This document shows positions 26,494-34,478 of a DNA stretch of 36,264 nucleotides, piece by piece. The translations under genes and the position numbers were made by a program. Source of the stretch: Actinomycetes bacterium (GTDB lineage: Bacteria; Actinomycetota; Thermoleophilia; Gaiellales; Gaiellaceae); NCBI GenBank assembly GCA_026708005.1, contig JAPOVR010000163.1, positions 1-36,264 of the forward strand, given 5' to 3'. Each line of letters starts with the position of its first letter. Within the stretch, counting starts at the first letter, position 1. The notes below the pieces were generated by a model. The model searched no databases. It was not told where the DNA came from and saw nothing but the letters and a program-made list of their open reading frames with translations.

Positions 26494-26784
26494 TTGGCCA
26501 GGGGCCGTCCGTTGAAGTGCACGAGTGAGGCGTTGGGGCTGGTTCGCTCGTCGGGTCGGTCGGTGGCCGGGGTTGCTCGTTTGCTGGGGATGAGCCCGCA
26601 GAGGTTGGGTAACTGGGTCATGGCCGATCGTGGGAGGCGCGAGCGCGAGCGGGAGCCTGGCGCGCTGTCTGAGACCGAGCGTGAGGAGCTCGCTCGGCCA
26701 CGCGAAGAGGTCGGCGAGCTCAGGATGGGCAGGGAGGTTCTGCGGGAGGCCGCGGCGTGCCTTGCGCGGGAGACGGTCCGGTGA
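26494..26784 (+). CDS. IS3-family transposase OrfA (HTH domain protein)
   Basis: 96 aa from TTG 26494, with GGAGG six bases upstream. Helix-turn-helix region EALGLVRSSGRSVAGVARLLGMSPQRLGNW (first about 45 residues) followed by a Glu/Arg-rich coiled coil (REREREPGALSETEREELARPREEVGELRM) and the usual ending EVLREAAACLARETVR. This is the DNA-binding and dimerisation half of IS3 transposases. It is intact, but its partner OrfB is broken. Confidence 0.82.
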   Translation: MARGRPLKCTSEALGLVRSSGRSVAGVARLLGMSPQRLGNWVMADRGRREREREPGALSETEREELARPREEVGELRMGREVLREAAACLARETVR

Positions 26785-27655
26785 GCCGCTGCCGGTTCGT
26801 CCGCGACCATCAAGCGGAGTGTCGGGTGAGCCGGTTGTGCGCTGGGGCTGGGCCGGCGTGCTCCACGTTCTAGGCGTGGCGCAACCGCCCGCTCTCTGCT
26901 CGCGCGTTGGCAAACGAGGCGCTGCTCGCCGGGGATCCGGGAGATCTATCGGGCTTCGCGTTGTCCGTATGAGAGGGTCAGGATTCAGGGCCAGCTCGAG
27001 CGGCGCGGTATCCAGGTCAATCACAAGCGGCTCGCACGATTGATGCGAGAGCATGGGATCGTCGGTCTCGGCAGGCCAGGCAAGATCCGGCGGGTCACCG
27101 GTAGACATCGCGCGCCGGCGCCAGGTCTGCTGCGAGGGGATTTCACTGCCCAGGCGCCGAACACGCGCCGGGTCGCTAGCCTGACCGAGTTTCAGACGCA
27201 GGAGGACAAGGCCTCACCTCGCCGGGATCCTCGATCTCTACGCGGGCCGCGTGGTCGGTTGGGCGATCAGCAAGCCCGCACAGCCGAGGTCGCCGGCGGC
27301 GCCCTTGCCATGGCCAGCAAACAGCGACGGCCCGCCGGCGGCGTGATCCACCACGCCACCACGGCAGCCAGTACACCTCGATCGCCTTCTGCGATGCCGC
27401 CCACGACAAGAACGACCGTCTCTGCTTCGCCCAGACCGGCACGCGCGCCGACAACGCCGCGACGAAAGCGTTCCTGGTTCAACCCTCAAACGAGAGCTCC
27501 AACACATCCACGGCCACCGCGTCTGCCCCACCCTGGCCGCGCTCAGAGCAACGCTGTCCGACTACCTCGAGATCTTCTCCAACCGCGAACGCCACCAAGC
27601 CCGCCTCGACCACCACACCCCCGCCGAGTACGAGGCCGACAGACAGGCAGCATGA
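26785..27655 (+). pseudogene. IS3-family transposase OrfB remnant
   Basis: Fragments of OrfB lie in shifting frames: CRFVRDHQAECRVSRLC and AWRNRPLSARALANEALL (about 26790-26930), LMREHGIVGL and GDFTAQAPN (about 27040-27165), ILDLYAGRVVGWAISKP (about 27225-27280), GVIHHATTAASTPRS (degenerate form of the HSDRGSQYTS motif, about 27340) and TPAEYEADRQAA with a stop at 27655. The DDE catalytic residues cannot be read in one frame. Clearly non-functional. Confidence 0.82.
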
Positions 27656-27705
27656 ACAACCAAAGCACCGTGTCCACCATTAAGGGTCAAGTGCCGAGCT
27701 GCGCG

Positions 27706-27737
27706 GTGCACGAGAGGCTCTCTCCCCTCTCTTGCAC
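27706..27737. terminator. strong hairpin, possible terminator of rbsK-iunH
   Basis: GTGCAcGAGAGG and CCTCTCtTGCAC form a 12-bp stem with one mismatch and an 8-nt loop. It stands between the IS right end and the 3' end of the minus-strand iunH gene (27892). There is no U-tract, so intrinsic termination is uncertain. Confidence 0.4.
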
Positions 27738-27891
27738 TCCACCTCCGGGCAGGCGAGGGCTGTACGCACGGGATCGCAGGAGGCGAGCCGCTCATGGAGC
27801 GGCCCCATGTGGCCCGCAAGGAACGTCTCGCAGGCGATGTGGCTTCGAGACGGTCTCTGGCTGGAAGGGCGACTCGACGAGCCGCCCAGCT

Positions 27892-28838
27892 TCAGGCGGC
27901 CCCGGGGCGCGACGAGAGGGCGCTTAGGCGCTCGACGAGGAAGATCGAGAAGCCGTTGGAGTCAATGTCCACGCTGACCATGGCGTTCGGCTCGTGCCCC
28001 GTCCGGCCCCAACGGTCGACGAGCGTTCGCCCCCCGGCCCAGCTCCCAGCTGCAGTCGACGCTGACCGCAACGTGCTCGGTGGCAGCGAGTTGTCGCGGA
28101 TGACGTGGGCAACCGCGGCCGCATCGTGGATTGGAGCCCTAGCGAGCTCGTAGATCTCGCGGTTGCGACTCGCGAAGAAGTCGAGCAGCTCGGCAACGAA
28201 GCGGCCGACGCGCCCACGTTCCCGAAGGACGTCTGCATCCTCGGGGCCAAGGAGGCCTTGTGTGTCACGTCAAGCCCGACCATCGTGATGTCGAGCCCGC
28301 TTGAGAACACCCTCCGCGCCGCCTCCGGGTCCTGCCAGATGTTGAACTCGGCGGCCGGCGTGATGTTCCCCAGCCCAATGGCGCCGCCCATCAACACGAC
28401 CCGCCCGAGGCGAGCCCCCTCTGCCGGATAGCGGGCAAGCAGGAGCGCCACGTTGGTCAGCGGCCCCAGGGGATTCAGCGTGATCGGCTCGTCAGAGCCG
28501 CGGACTGCATCGGCGATAAGATCGATCGCGTGTCGAGGATCGACCTCGCCAACCGGATCGGCCGGCTCGGGGCCATCGAGCCCCGACGCTCCGTGGATCC
28601 AGTCCGCGACGCGTAGCTCACGGGCAAGCGGACGCTCGGCGCCGGCTCCAACGGGGAGATCGAGACGGCCTGCGAGCTCGAGAACACGAAGGGCGTCCCG
28701 GGTCGTCTTCTTGAGCGGCTGGTTGCCGGCGACGGTTGTCACAGCCTTGACGTCCAGCTCTGGCCTCGCGAGCGCAAGCAGGAGCGCGATCGCGTCGTCA
28801 TGCCCAGGATCGCAGTCGATAACGACGGGGATGCTCAT
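27892..28838 (-). pseudogene. inosine-uridine type nucleoside hydrolase, frameshifted
   Basis: N-terminal two thirds are clear: IPVVIDCDPGHDDAIALLLA (Ca-binding DxDxxxDD), VTTVAGNQPL, NPLGPLTNVALLL, VVLMGGA and AEFNIWQDPEAA. After LAP (about codon 198) the frame breaks at 28243-28246, where four G (plus strand) stand where five would keep the frame. The correct continuation in the next frame is EDADVLRERGRVGRF, ELLDFFASRNREIYE, IHDAAAVAHVIRDN (active-site His) and MVSVDIDSNGFSIFLVERL to TGA at 27892. With one base restored the gene is 315 codons, normal length. It hydrolyses nucleosides to base and ribose and overlaps rbsK by 4 bp, a nucleoside-salvage pair. Real decay or a homopolymer error. 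Confidence 0.85.
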
Positions 28839-29701
28839 GAGGCCAGCATCCCGTCGACCTCATCGGAGCTCGGCAGGCTCGGCTGTGCGCCCGGCCGCGA
28901 GGCAGCGAGGGCACCCGCCGCACAGGCGCGCCGCAGCGCGCTCTCATAGTCGCGGCGCTCGAGTAGCCCAACTGCGAGCGCCGCACAGAACGCGTCACCT
29001 GCGGCGGTTGTATCGACAGAGTGGATCATCGGTGGGTTGGCTCGAGCCAGCGTCGTCTCGCCGCGCCACAGCTCGGCGCCGCGCCTACCCAGCGTCACCG
29101 CGCGCAGGCCACCGAATGCCCCGAGGACGCTGCTGACCGCCTCAGCTTCCAGCTCGTTTACGATCAGCAGATCGGTGCGCTCCAGGACAGCGCCCGGAAC
29201 CGTGCGGCCAGGCGCCGCGTTCAGGCAGAACAGCCCGTCGGCCTGGTACGCGGCCGCAAGCAGCGGCTCATCGGGAATCTCGAGCTGACAGAGAACAGCG
29301 TCCGCACCTTGGGGCTGAACGTCCTCGGCGCAAAGCGCGGCGTTTGCTCCCGGAGCAACGACGATCTGGTTCTCGCCGTTCTCGCCGACGACGATGAGAG
29401 CCACCCCGGTTGGAGCTTTACGATCGACGGTGACACCGTTGAGGTTGACGCCACCGAGACGGAGCAGCTCGAGCGCCTCGTCGGCGAAGCCGTCCTAGCC
29501 GACACGCGCGATGAGCGATACCTCGGCGCCGAGACGTGCAGCCGCCAGCGCCTGGTTGGCTCCCTTGCCGCCCAGCGCTCGCGAGAAGGTCGCGCCCGCC
29601 AACGTCTCACGCGGTCTCGGAAGCCGTTCGCTCGCGGCAACGAGGTCGAGGTTGACGCTCCCGACGACCGTGATCCGAGGTGTGGGTGTCACAGCGGCCA
29701 A
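28835..29701 (-). pseudogene. rbsK: ribokinase with in-frame amber codon
   Basis: PfkB-family kinase of about 288 codons. From TTG 29701 (or GTG 29692): [14 protein letters not shown], then the ribokinase [16 protein letters not shown] motif, SLIARVG, a TAG at 29495-29497 (codon 69), then in the same frame DGFADEALELLRLGGVN, ALIVVGENGENQIVV, NELEAEAV and the anion-hole/catalytic stretch DTTAAGDAFCAAL. The amber replaces a codon at the VG-DG position, where relatives usually have Arg, Lys or Gln. It would phosphorylate the ribose released by the neighbouring hydrolase. Downstream iunH starts within its stop (ATGA). Copy 3 of the G-run element lies about 215-360 bp upstream on the same strand. 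Confidence 0.85.
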
Positions 29702-30703
29702 CAGACCTTAGATGATCGATTCGCCAGAACCGTCCACGCTGCGGCCCGCTCAGCGATCCCAGTACGCCGTGCGGTGCTGCTGTGGCGGGGCAAGAAGTCG
29801 CAAAGCAGCTGTGCCTGGGAAGCCGCTCTCACAGACCTTCCCCTGGGCCACCGCGCAACCAGCTGCCGCATAGAGCCATTGCGCGCCCGGCTGCCTCGGA
29901 GACCACTGCGCGATCGGTCTCCACGCCGCCGAGCCGCCGCGAAAGGCAACCCGCCCTCACCCACCACCCGGGGGAGGGTAGCCAGAAAGGCGCACAACTT
30001 CCACACGGTCAGTCACGGAGGTGTCACGAGGCTGTGCCAACTCTGAACGCCGCATCGACGCTGCACGCCGCATCGACGGGCCGTGCCGTCAGACCAGGCG
30101 CGCTGGCGAGCCGCTCCACAGCCGCGCCGTCCAGCCGGCGCGCAGAAGCGACCAGCGGCAGGACCCCTCGCCGCGCGTGCCAAGCGACGCTGCCTCAGCG
30201 GCGTGGTGCGTTCTCGTTCGCTCGCGCTTGTCCAGCGCCCAATTGCCGTGCCGAGCCGTTTCCGTAGGTTGTGGCTAGCGCTCGTTTCGCCCGCACAGTG
30301 ATGCCCGAAGGCGGCAGCGCGGTGAGACGTCAGACATGCATGCGCCTCCGCACGCACGGGATGCTCTAAGGCCACCGTCGAGCGTGAGTCCTGCGATGCG
30401 CGTGCACGGTGATCCTGGCCGACCGCTGCGCCTCGACAGGAGACCAACCGCCTCGGCCGCACGCCGATGCTCGAAGGCAGACACTTGCCGACGCCGGCCG
30501 CCCGCACACGTCGCAGCCCTCCGCAGCCGGATCGTCTGCCCCAGCGCCCACACAACGGACAACGCCGCTCCCCAGAACAACCCCGCCGCGGCGCCCAGCT
30601 TCGCGCTTCGGCCGCGCACGCCACCACCCAGACTCCCGCACCTGGTGGCCGAGACGCCCCTGTCCTAAGGAGCTTGGCTGAAGGACGCGCCGAGGATCGC
30701 GGG
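29702..30703. other. intergenic region between rbsK and msrA, no gene
   Basis: No frame on either strand shows a protein family. It holds copy 3 of the dispersed element (about 29915-30058) and a small direct repeat (CGCCGCATCGACG near 30049 and 30068). From 30070 to 30700 I see nothing beyond GC-rich sequence. It is the shared flank of two minus-strand genes, so promoter sequence for rbsK is expected in the left part. Confidence 0.5.
29915..30058 (-). repeat. dispersed G-run element, copy 3 (upstream of rbsK)
   Basis: On the minus strand it reads CGATGCGGC (30058 onward), CAGAGTTGGCACAG, CTCGTGACAC, GTGCGCCTTTCTGGCTACC, CTCCCCCGGG, then four G3 tracts with loops 4, 3 and 1 (29969 down to 29950) and CCTTTCGCGGCGG. 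It is most similar to copy 2. The G-run pattern is intact although its loop sequence differs from copy 1, as expected if the tracts themselves matter. Confidence 0.7.
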
Positions 30704-31366
30704 CTAGCGTGACTTAGGCGCAGCCGCGCCCACCGGACAGCTCACGCCCGCGCCGCCAAGACCACAGTAACCGCCGGGGTTCTTTGCGAGGTACTGCTGG
30801 TGGTAGTCCTCGGCGTAGTAGAACTCGGTCGCCTTGAGGATCTCGGTCGTGATCTGCCCGAAGCCTGCTGGGCCGAGCGCTGCCTGATAGCGGGCCTTCG
30901 ATGCCAGCGCGGCCTCAAGCTGCGACTCGGAGTACCAGTAGATCCCCGACCGATACTGCGTGCCAACGTCGTTGCCCTGGCGCATCCCCTGCGTGGGATC
31001 GTGGTTCTCCCAGAACGCGCCCAGCATGTCGTCGTAGGTGGTCTGCGCCGCCTCGAAGACCACCAGCACGACCTCGTTATGCCCCGTTGCGCCGGAGCAC
31101 ACCTCGTAGTACGTCGGGTTGGCTGTAAAGCCGGCCGAGTACCCAACAGCCGTCGTGTACACGCCCGGAAGTTGCCAGAAGATGCGTTCAGCGCCCCAGA
31201 AGCAGCCCATTCCGAACAGGGCGCGATCGGTCCCCTCCGGAAACGGAGGCTCCAGCTGATTGCCGTTGACGAAGTGGCGCTCCGGCACCTGCATTCGCTC
31301 GCCCCTGCCCGGAAGCGCGCGCTCCGGGTCGGGCATCTCGACCTTCTTGTACGTGAAGAGCGACAT
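30704..31366 (-). CDS. msrA: peptide-methionine (S)-S-oxide reductase
   Basis: 220 aa. Repairs oxidised methionine (S-epimer). The catalytic motif [11 protein letters not shown] gives Cys55; [53 protein letters not shown] and EDYHQQYL follow as in the family. The C-terminal [13 protein letters not shown] carries candidate resolving cysteines, recycled by thioredoxin. An N-terminal extension of about 45 residues before the catalytic region is usual for the longer MsrA type. ATG 31366 is preceded by GAGGAG. It diverges from lysC. Confidence 0.95.
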   Translation of the reverse strand: MSLFTYKKVEMPDPERALPGRGERMQVPERHFVNGNQLEPPFPEGTDRALFGMGCFWGAERIFWQLPGVYTTAVGYSAGFTANPTYYEVCSGATGHNEVVLVVFEAAQTTYDDMLGAFWENHDPTQGMRQGNDVGTQYRSGIYWYSESQLEAALASKARYQAALGPAGFGQITTEILKATEFYYAEDYHQQYLAKNPGGYCGLGGAGVSCPVGAAAPKSR

Positions 31367-31708
31367 GCGTCTCCTCTGTCCTCGCGTTATCGGTTCTCTC
31401 GACAGGGTAGGTGCCAGACGCGCAGTTGGAGCGAGATTCGGCTGGGCAGGTTGCCGCGAACGCGAAGGGAGAAGCAGCTGGGCGTGCGTAGCCTCCCTGC
31501 GACTCGCTCGCCGTCGAGGAGGTCGCGCGAGGCGGCCTTGCAGGAGCAGCTGGCCATGCGATCCATCCCTGTGACAACACCGCGCGCCGAACGACCCCGA
31601 CACATCCCCCGGGAGCAGGCGAGCTGTCTCTGGCAGCGACGCGCGTGGAAACCCGTGTCTCAGCCGGCAAGGGAGGTCGAACCTTGTCCACTCGACCGGC
31701 CGAGCCGG
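31367..31708. other. divergent intergenic region between msrA and lysC
   Basis: 342 bp without a recognisable gene. It must hold the msrA promoter; the lysC promoter box is listed separately. No hairpin or riboswitch-like structure was recognised, and in particular no lysine riboswitch. Confidence 0.45.
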
Positions 31709-31714
31709 TACCGT
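31709..31714 (+). promoter_or_regulatory. candidate -10 box for leaderless lysC
   Basis: TACCGT ends 6 nt before the lysC ATG and no Shine-Dalgarno is present. TTGTCC lies 19 bp upstream of it, a possible but long-spaced -35. Confidence 0.5.
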
Positions 31715-31720
31715 CCTCCC

Positions 31721-32983
31721 ATGGCCTGTGTCGTACAGAAGTTTGGCGGCACGTCTGTTGGCAACGCCGATCGCATTAAGCACGTGGCGGAGCGCGTCGT
31801 ACGCACTGCAGACGAGGGCAGATCGGTCTGCGTCGTCGTCTCGGCCATGGGCAACGCGACCGACGAGCTGATCGAGCTCGCCGCCCGCGTATCGACCCGC
31901 CCCCATCCTCGCGAGCTCGACATGCTCCTGACAGCAGGCGAGCGCATCGCGATGGCTCTGCTGTCGATGGCGATCGCCGAGCTGGGGCGCGAGGCGATCT
32001 CGTTCACCGGGTCCCAGGCAGGCATCCTCACCGACACCGCCCATGGCCGCGCCCGTATCACCGAGGTCCGCGCCCACCGTGTCGAGGAAGCGCTCCAGCA
32101 GGGAAAGATCGCCATTGTCGCCGGGTTCCAGGGCGTCTCGCCCGAGGCTCACGTCACGACCCTCGGCCGCGGCGGCTCCGACACGACCGCCGTCGCGCTG
32201 GCCGCCACCTTGGTTGCCGAGGCCTGCGAGATCTACACCGATGTCGAGGGTGTCTACACCGCCGACCCACGCATCGTCCCGCTCGCCCGCAAGCTCAACG
32301 TGCTGTCCCACGTGGAGATGCTCGAGCTCTCGGCAGCCGGCGCTCGTGTCCTCATGGTCCGCGCGGTCGAGTACGCTCGCAACTATGGCATCCCAATCCA
32401 TGTGCGATCGTCGTTCACCGACGCTCCAGGGACGTGGGTGAAGAAGGAGACGGAGACCATGGAGAAGGCGATCATCTCCGGCATCGCGCACGACAGCTCC
32501 GAGGCAAAGGTCACGATCACCGGCGTGCCCGATCGGCCCGGAATCGCGGCGCAGCTGTTTCGCACGCTCGCGACCGAGGGGATCAACGTCGACATGATCG
32601 TCCAGAACGTCGCCTCAGAAGGCAACACCGACATCTCCTTCACAGTTCCGCGCGGCGACCTCGATAGCGCGGAGCCCGTGATCGACGCAGTCGCCAAGCA
32701 GATCGGCGCGCGAAAGGTTGCCACCGATCCCGATGTGGCGAAGATCTCGCTTGTCGGCGCAGGCATGCGCACCCATCCTGGCGTCGCGGCCCAGATGTTC
32801 GAGACCCTCGCCGAGGCCGGGATCAATATCGAGATCATCTCGACCTCGTCGATCCGCATCTCGTGCGTCGTGCGCGGCGACAAGATCGAGCGGGCTGTCC
32901 GGGCAGTGCACGACGCGTTCCGCCTCTCCGAGGAGTTCATCCTCGAGGAGGTACCGAGTACCTCCGCTCGCGACACGGGCTAG
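31721..32983 (+). CDS. lysC: aspartate kinase (Lys/Thr/Met family biosynthesis)
   Basis: 420 aa, the monofunctional length. Phosphorylates aspartate at the head of the lysine, threonine and methionine pathways. KFGGTSV (7-13) begins the kinase domain; [21 protein letters not shown] and [13 protein letters not shown] follow. Two C-terminal ACT domains start at about 255 ([17 protein letters not shown] and [22 protein letters not shown]), the feedback sites for lysine and threonine. The frame is open far upstream, but homology begins at ATG 31721, 6 nt after TACCGT. An internal ATG at 32461 ([12 protein letters not shown]) could start a separate beta subunit, as in other actinobacteria. Stop is TAG. 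No asd gene follows. Confidence 0.95.
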   Translation: MACVVQKFGGTSVGNADRIKHVAERVVRTADEGRSVCVVVSAMGNATDELIELAARVSTRPHPRELDMLLTAGERIAMALLSMAIAELGREAISFTGSQAGILTDTAHGRARITEVRAHRVEEALQQGKIAIVAGFQGVSPEAHVTTLGRGGSDTTAVALAATLVAEACEIYTDVEGVYTADPRIVPLARKLNVLSHVEMLELSAAGARVLMVRAVEYARNYGIPIHVRSSFTDAPGTWVKKETETMEKAIISGIAHDSSEAKVTITGVPDRPGIAAQLFRTLATEGINVDMIVQNVASEGNTDISFTVPRGDLDSAEPVIDAVAKQIGARKVATDPDVAKISLVGAGMRTHPGVAAQMFETLAEAGINIEIISTSSIRISCVVRGDKIERAVRAVHDAFRLSEEFILEEVPSTSARDTG

Positions 32984-33175
32984 CCGGGCAGCACACGCTC
33001 GTGGCCCGATCATCGGCATGATCGCTGCGGTGAGGATGCCTCACCGGTGCACGCGGGAGCCTCCGGCGCGCCTGGGCTCGCTCGACGGCCTCACCGGCAA
33101 CGGGAGCAATCGCACCGAGAGCGCCGCACGGGGCGCTCGGAGCAGAGTCAAACACCGGAAAGGAGCGCGTAGCGC

Positions 33176-33805
33176 GTGTTCTACCGACCTGTAGACGGCC
33201 ATGGGCTTCCCCGCGATCCCTTCAACCAGATCGTTGCTCCCCGTCCGATTGGCTGGATCTCGAGCCTCGATGCGAACGGTGAGGTCAACCTCGCGCCTTT
33301 CTCGTTCTTCAACGCTGTCGCCTACGTGCCACCGCAGGTGATGTTCGCCGCCACGGGTCCGCACGAGCTGGGCGGCCCGAAGGACTCGCTGCGCAACGTC
33401 CGCGAGACCGGCGAGTTCGTCGCCAACCTCACAAGCTGGGAGCTACGCGAAGCCGTGAACCTGACGAGCACGCCCGCGCCACATGGCGTCGACGAATTCG
33501 AGGTCGCGGGGCTTACGAAGGCACCGTCGAAGGTTGTCAAGCCGCCTCGGGTTGCGGAGTCGCCGACCAACCTCGAGTGCACCCTCGTCGAGATCGTGGA
33601 GCTGCGGACGCCCGATGCAAACGACCCGAACATGGTGGTATTCGGAGAGGTGGTGGGCGTTCACATCGCCGACGAGTTGCTTGTCGACGGCCTCATCGAC
33701 GCGCGGAAGCTCGACGCCATCGCGCGACTCGGCTACGACCAGTACACGCGCGTCGTCGAGGTGTTCTCGATGGCGCGACCGGGCTGGCCGATCGAGACGA
33801 GGTAA
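33176..33805 (+). CDS. flavin reductase-like (FMN-binding split barrel) protein
   Basis: 209 aa from GTG 33176, with AAGGAG about 10 nt upstream. FMN-binding split-barrel family: RPIGWISSLDANGEVNLAPFSFFNAVAYVPPQVMF (about 22-57) is the flavin-binding core, followed by KDSLRNVRETGEFVANL. Members reduce free flavin or bind FMN/FAD for another oxidoreductase; the partner is not visible. It stands alone between lysC and a minus-strand hypothetical gene. The C-terminal RLGYDQYTRV segment is typical of the larger members of the family. Confidence 0.87.
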   Translation: MFYRPVDGHGLPRDPFNQIVAPRPIGWISSLDANGEVNLAPFSFFNAVAYVPPQVMFAATGPHELGGPKDSLRNVRETGEFVANLTSWELREAVNLTSTPAPHGVDEFEVAGLTKAPSKVVKPPRVAESPTNLECTLVEIVELRTPDANDPNMVVFGEVVGVHIADELLVDGLIDARKLDAIARLGYDQYTRVVEVFSMARPGWPIETR

Positions 33806-33944
33806 CCGCGCCGCGCGGCCGCAGGTGCCGGCAGCGGGCACTGCGAGCCGACCGCGACAGCCGGCACGCCCGCCCCGCCAGCCGCCACGGCGCCCGCCCG
33901 GAGAGTGCAGCAGGCTTGCCGGACGAGGCAGCACGGTTGCCATG

Positions 33945-34322
33945 CTAATCGATCAGCTGAGGATAGCGGCCCGCATCGAACCTCCTGATGAACGGGCCGA
34001 GGCTGTGGCTGAAGCGGAGCTGCGCTCCGATGCAGGAGCTGTAGTCGACGTAGGCGATACCCATGTCGGCGAAGGCGTTCTGCAGAACACACGTCGAGTC
34101 GGCATCGAACGCCGGCCGTCCCTTCGGAAGCTCGTACAGGGGGTCTGCCCCGTGCTCGACGCGAATGCGGTTGACCTCCCTGAGCACCTCGCCGAGCTCG
34201 TCCATTGTCGTGCCGGACCCGACCGGGGCAGCGATGCGCGGAGGGCTCGCGGCGTCAGCCGATGGGGTACCGTCGAGCTCGCACGCGGTGGGAACCTCGG
34301 TCCCGGAAGAAGTCGTAGTCAT
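33945..34322 (-). CDS. hypothetical protein
   Basis: 125 aa from ATG 34322. A Thr/Ser-rich N-terminus (MTTTSSGTEVPTAC) is followed by SGTTMDELGEVLREVNRIRVEHGADPLYELPKG, predicted helical, and VLQNAFADMGIAYVDYSSC with a final FIRRFDAGRYPQLID. Sequence complexity and codon use look like a real gene, but I recognise no family. No clear Shine-Dalgarno and no clear signal peptide. It lies 156 bp after the PQQ-type lipoprotein gene on the same strand. Confidence 0.55.
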   Translation of the reverse strand: MTTTSSGTEVPTACELDGTPSADAASPPRIAAPVGSGTTMDELGEVLREVNRIRVEHGADPLYELPKGRPAFDADSTCVLQNAFADMGIAYVDYSSCIGAQLRFSHSLGPFIRRFDAGRYPQLID

Positions 34323-34478
34323 GCTGTGACTGGCCAGATGGAAGGTGCCAGGGCACTGAAGGATAGAAACGGCGGCGGCTCCATGGGAAACTTGCATCCC
34401 GGTGAGGGGTGTCAGGCCCACCCCTACCCGGACAACTGCACGCTCGCGGGGACGAGACAGCCTCAACCCGGGGTGAGC

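Larger units (their letters stand above)
26436..27695 (+). mobile_element. decayed IS3-family insertion sequence
   Basis: 1260 bp, a normal IS3 size, bounded by inverted repeats: GGCACTTGACCCT at 26436 matches the reverse complement of the right end at 27695 for 13 bp exactly, then imperfectly (TGG-CAC, GGT-CT-TGG) to about 36 bp. No clear target duplication is visible (GGG left, GAG right). It lies 74 bp after the end of dipZ. It contains a complete OrfA and a heavily frameshifted OrfB, so it can no longer move by itself. Confidence 0.88.

Noticed and set aside
25016..29497. UAG reassignment or pyrrolysine-type readthrough explaining the two in-frame TAGs
   Set aside because: TAG ends several intact genes in the same window (2568, 6083, 21128, 32983), and neither protein is expected to need a special residue there.
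30013..30627. Minus-strand frame of 204 codons between rbsK and msrA
   Set aside because: No family, Arg/Ala/Gly-rich on several frames at once, no start signal.
31721..32983. lysC beginning at the far upstream start of its frame (30800)
   Set aside because: That would cover msrA on the other strand and the upstream residues show no aspartate kinase similarity.
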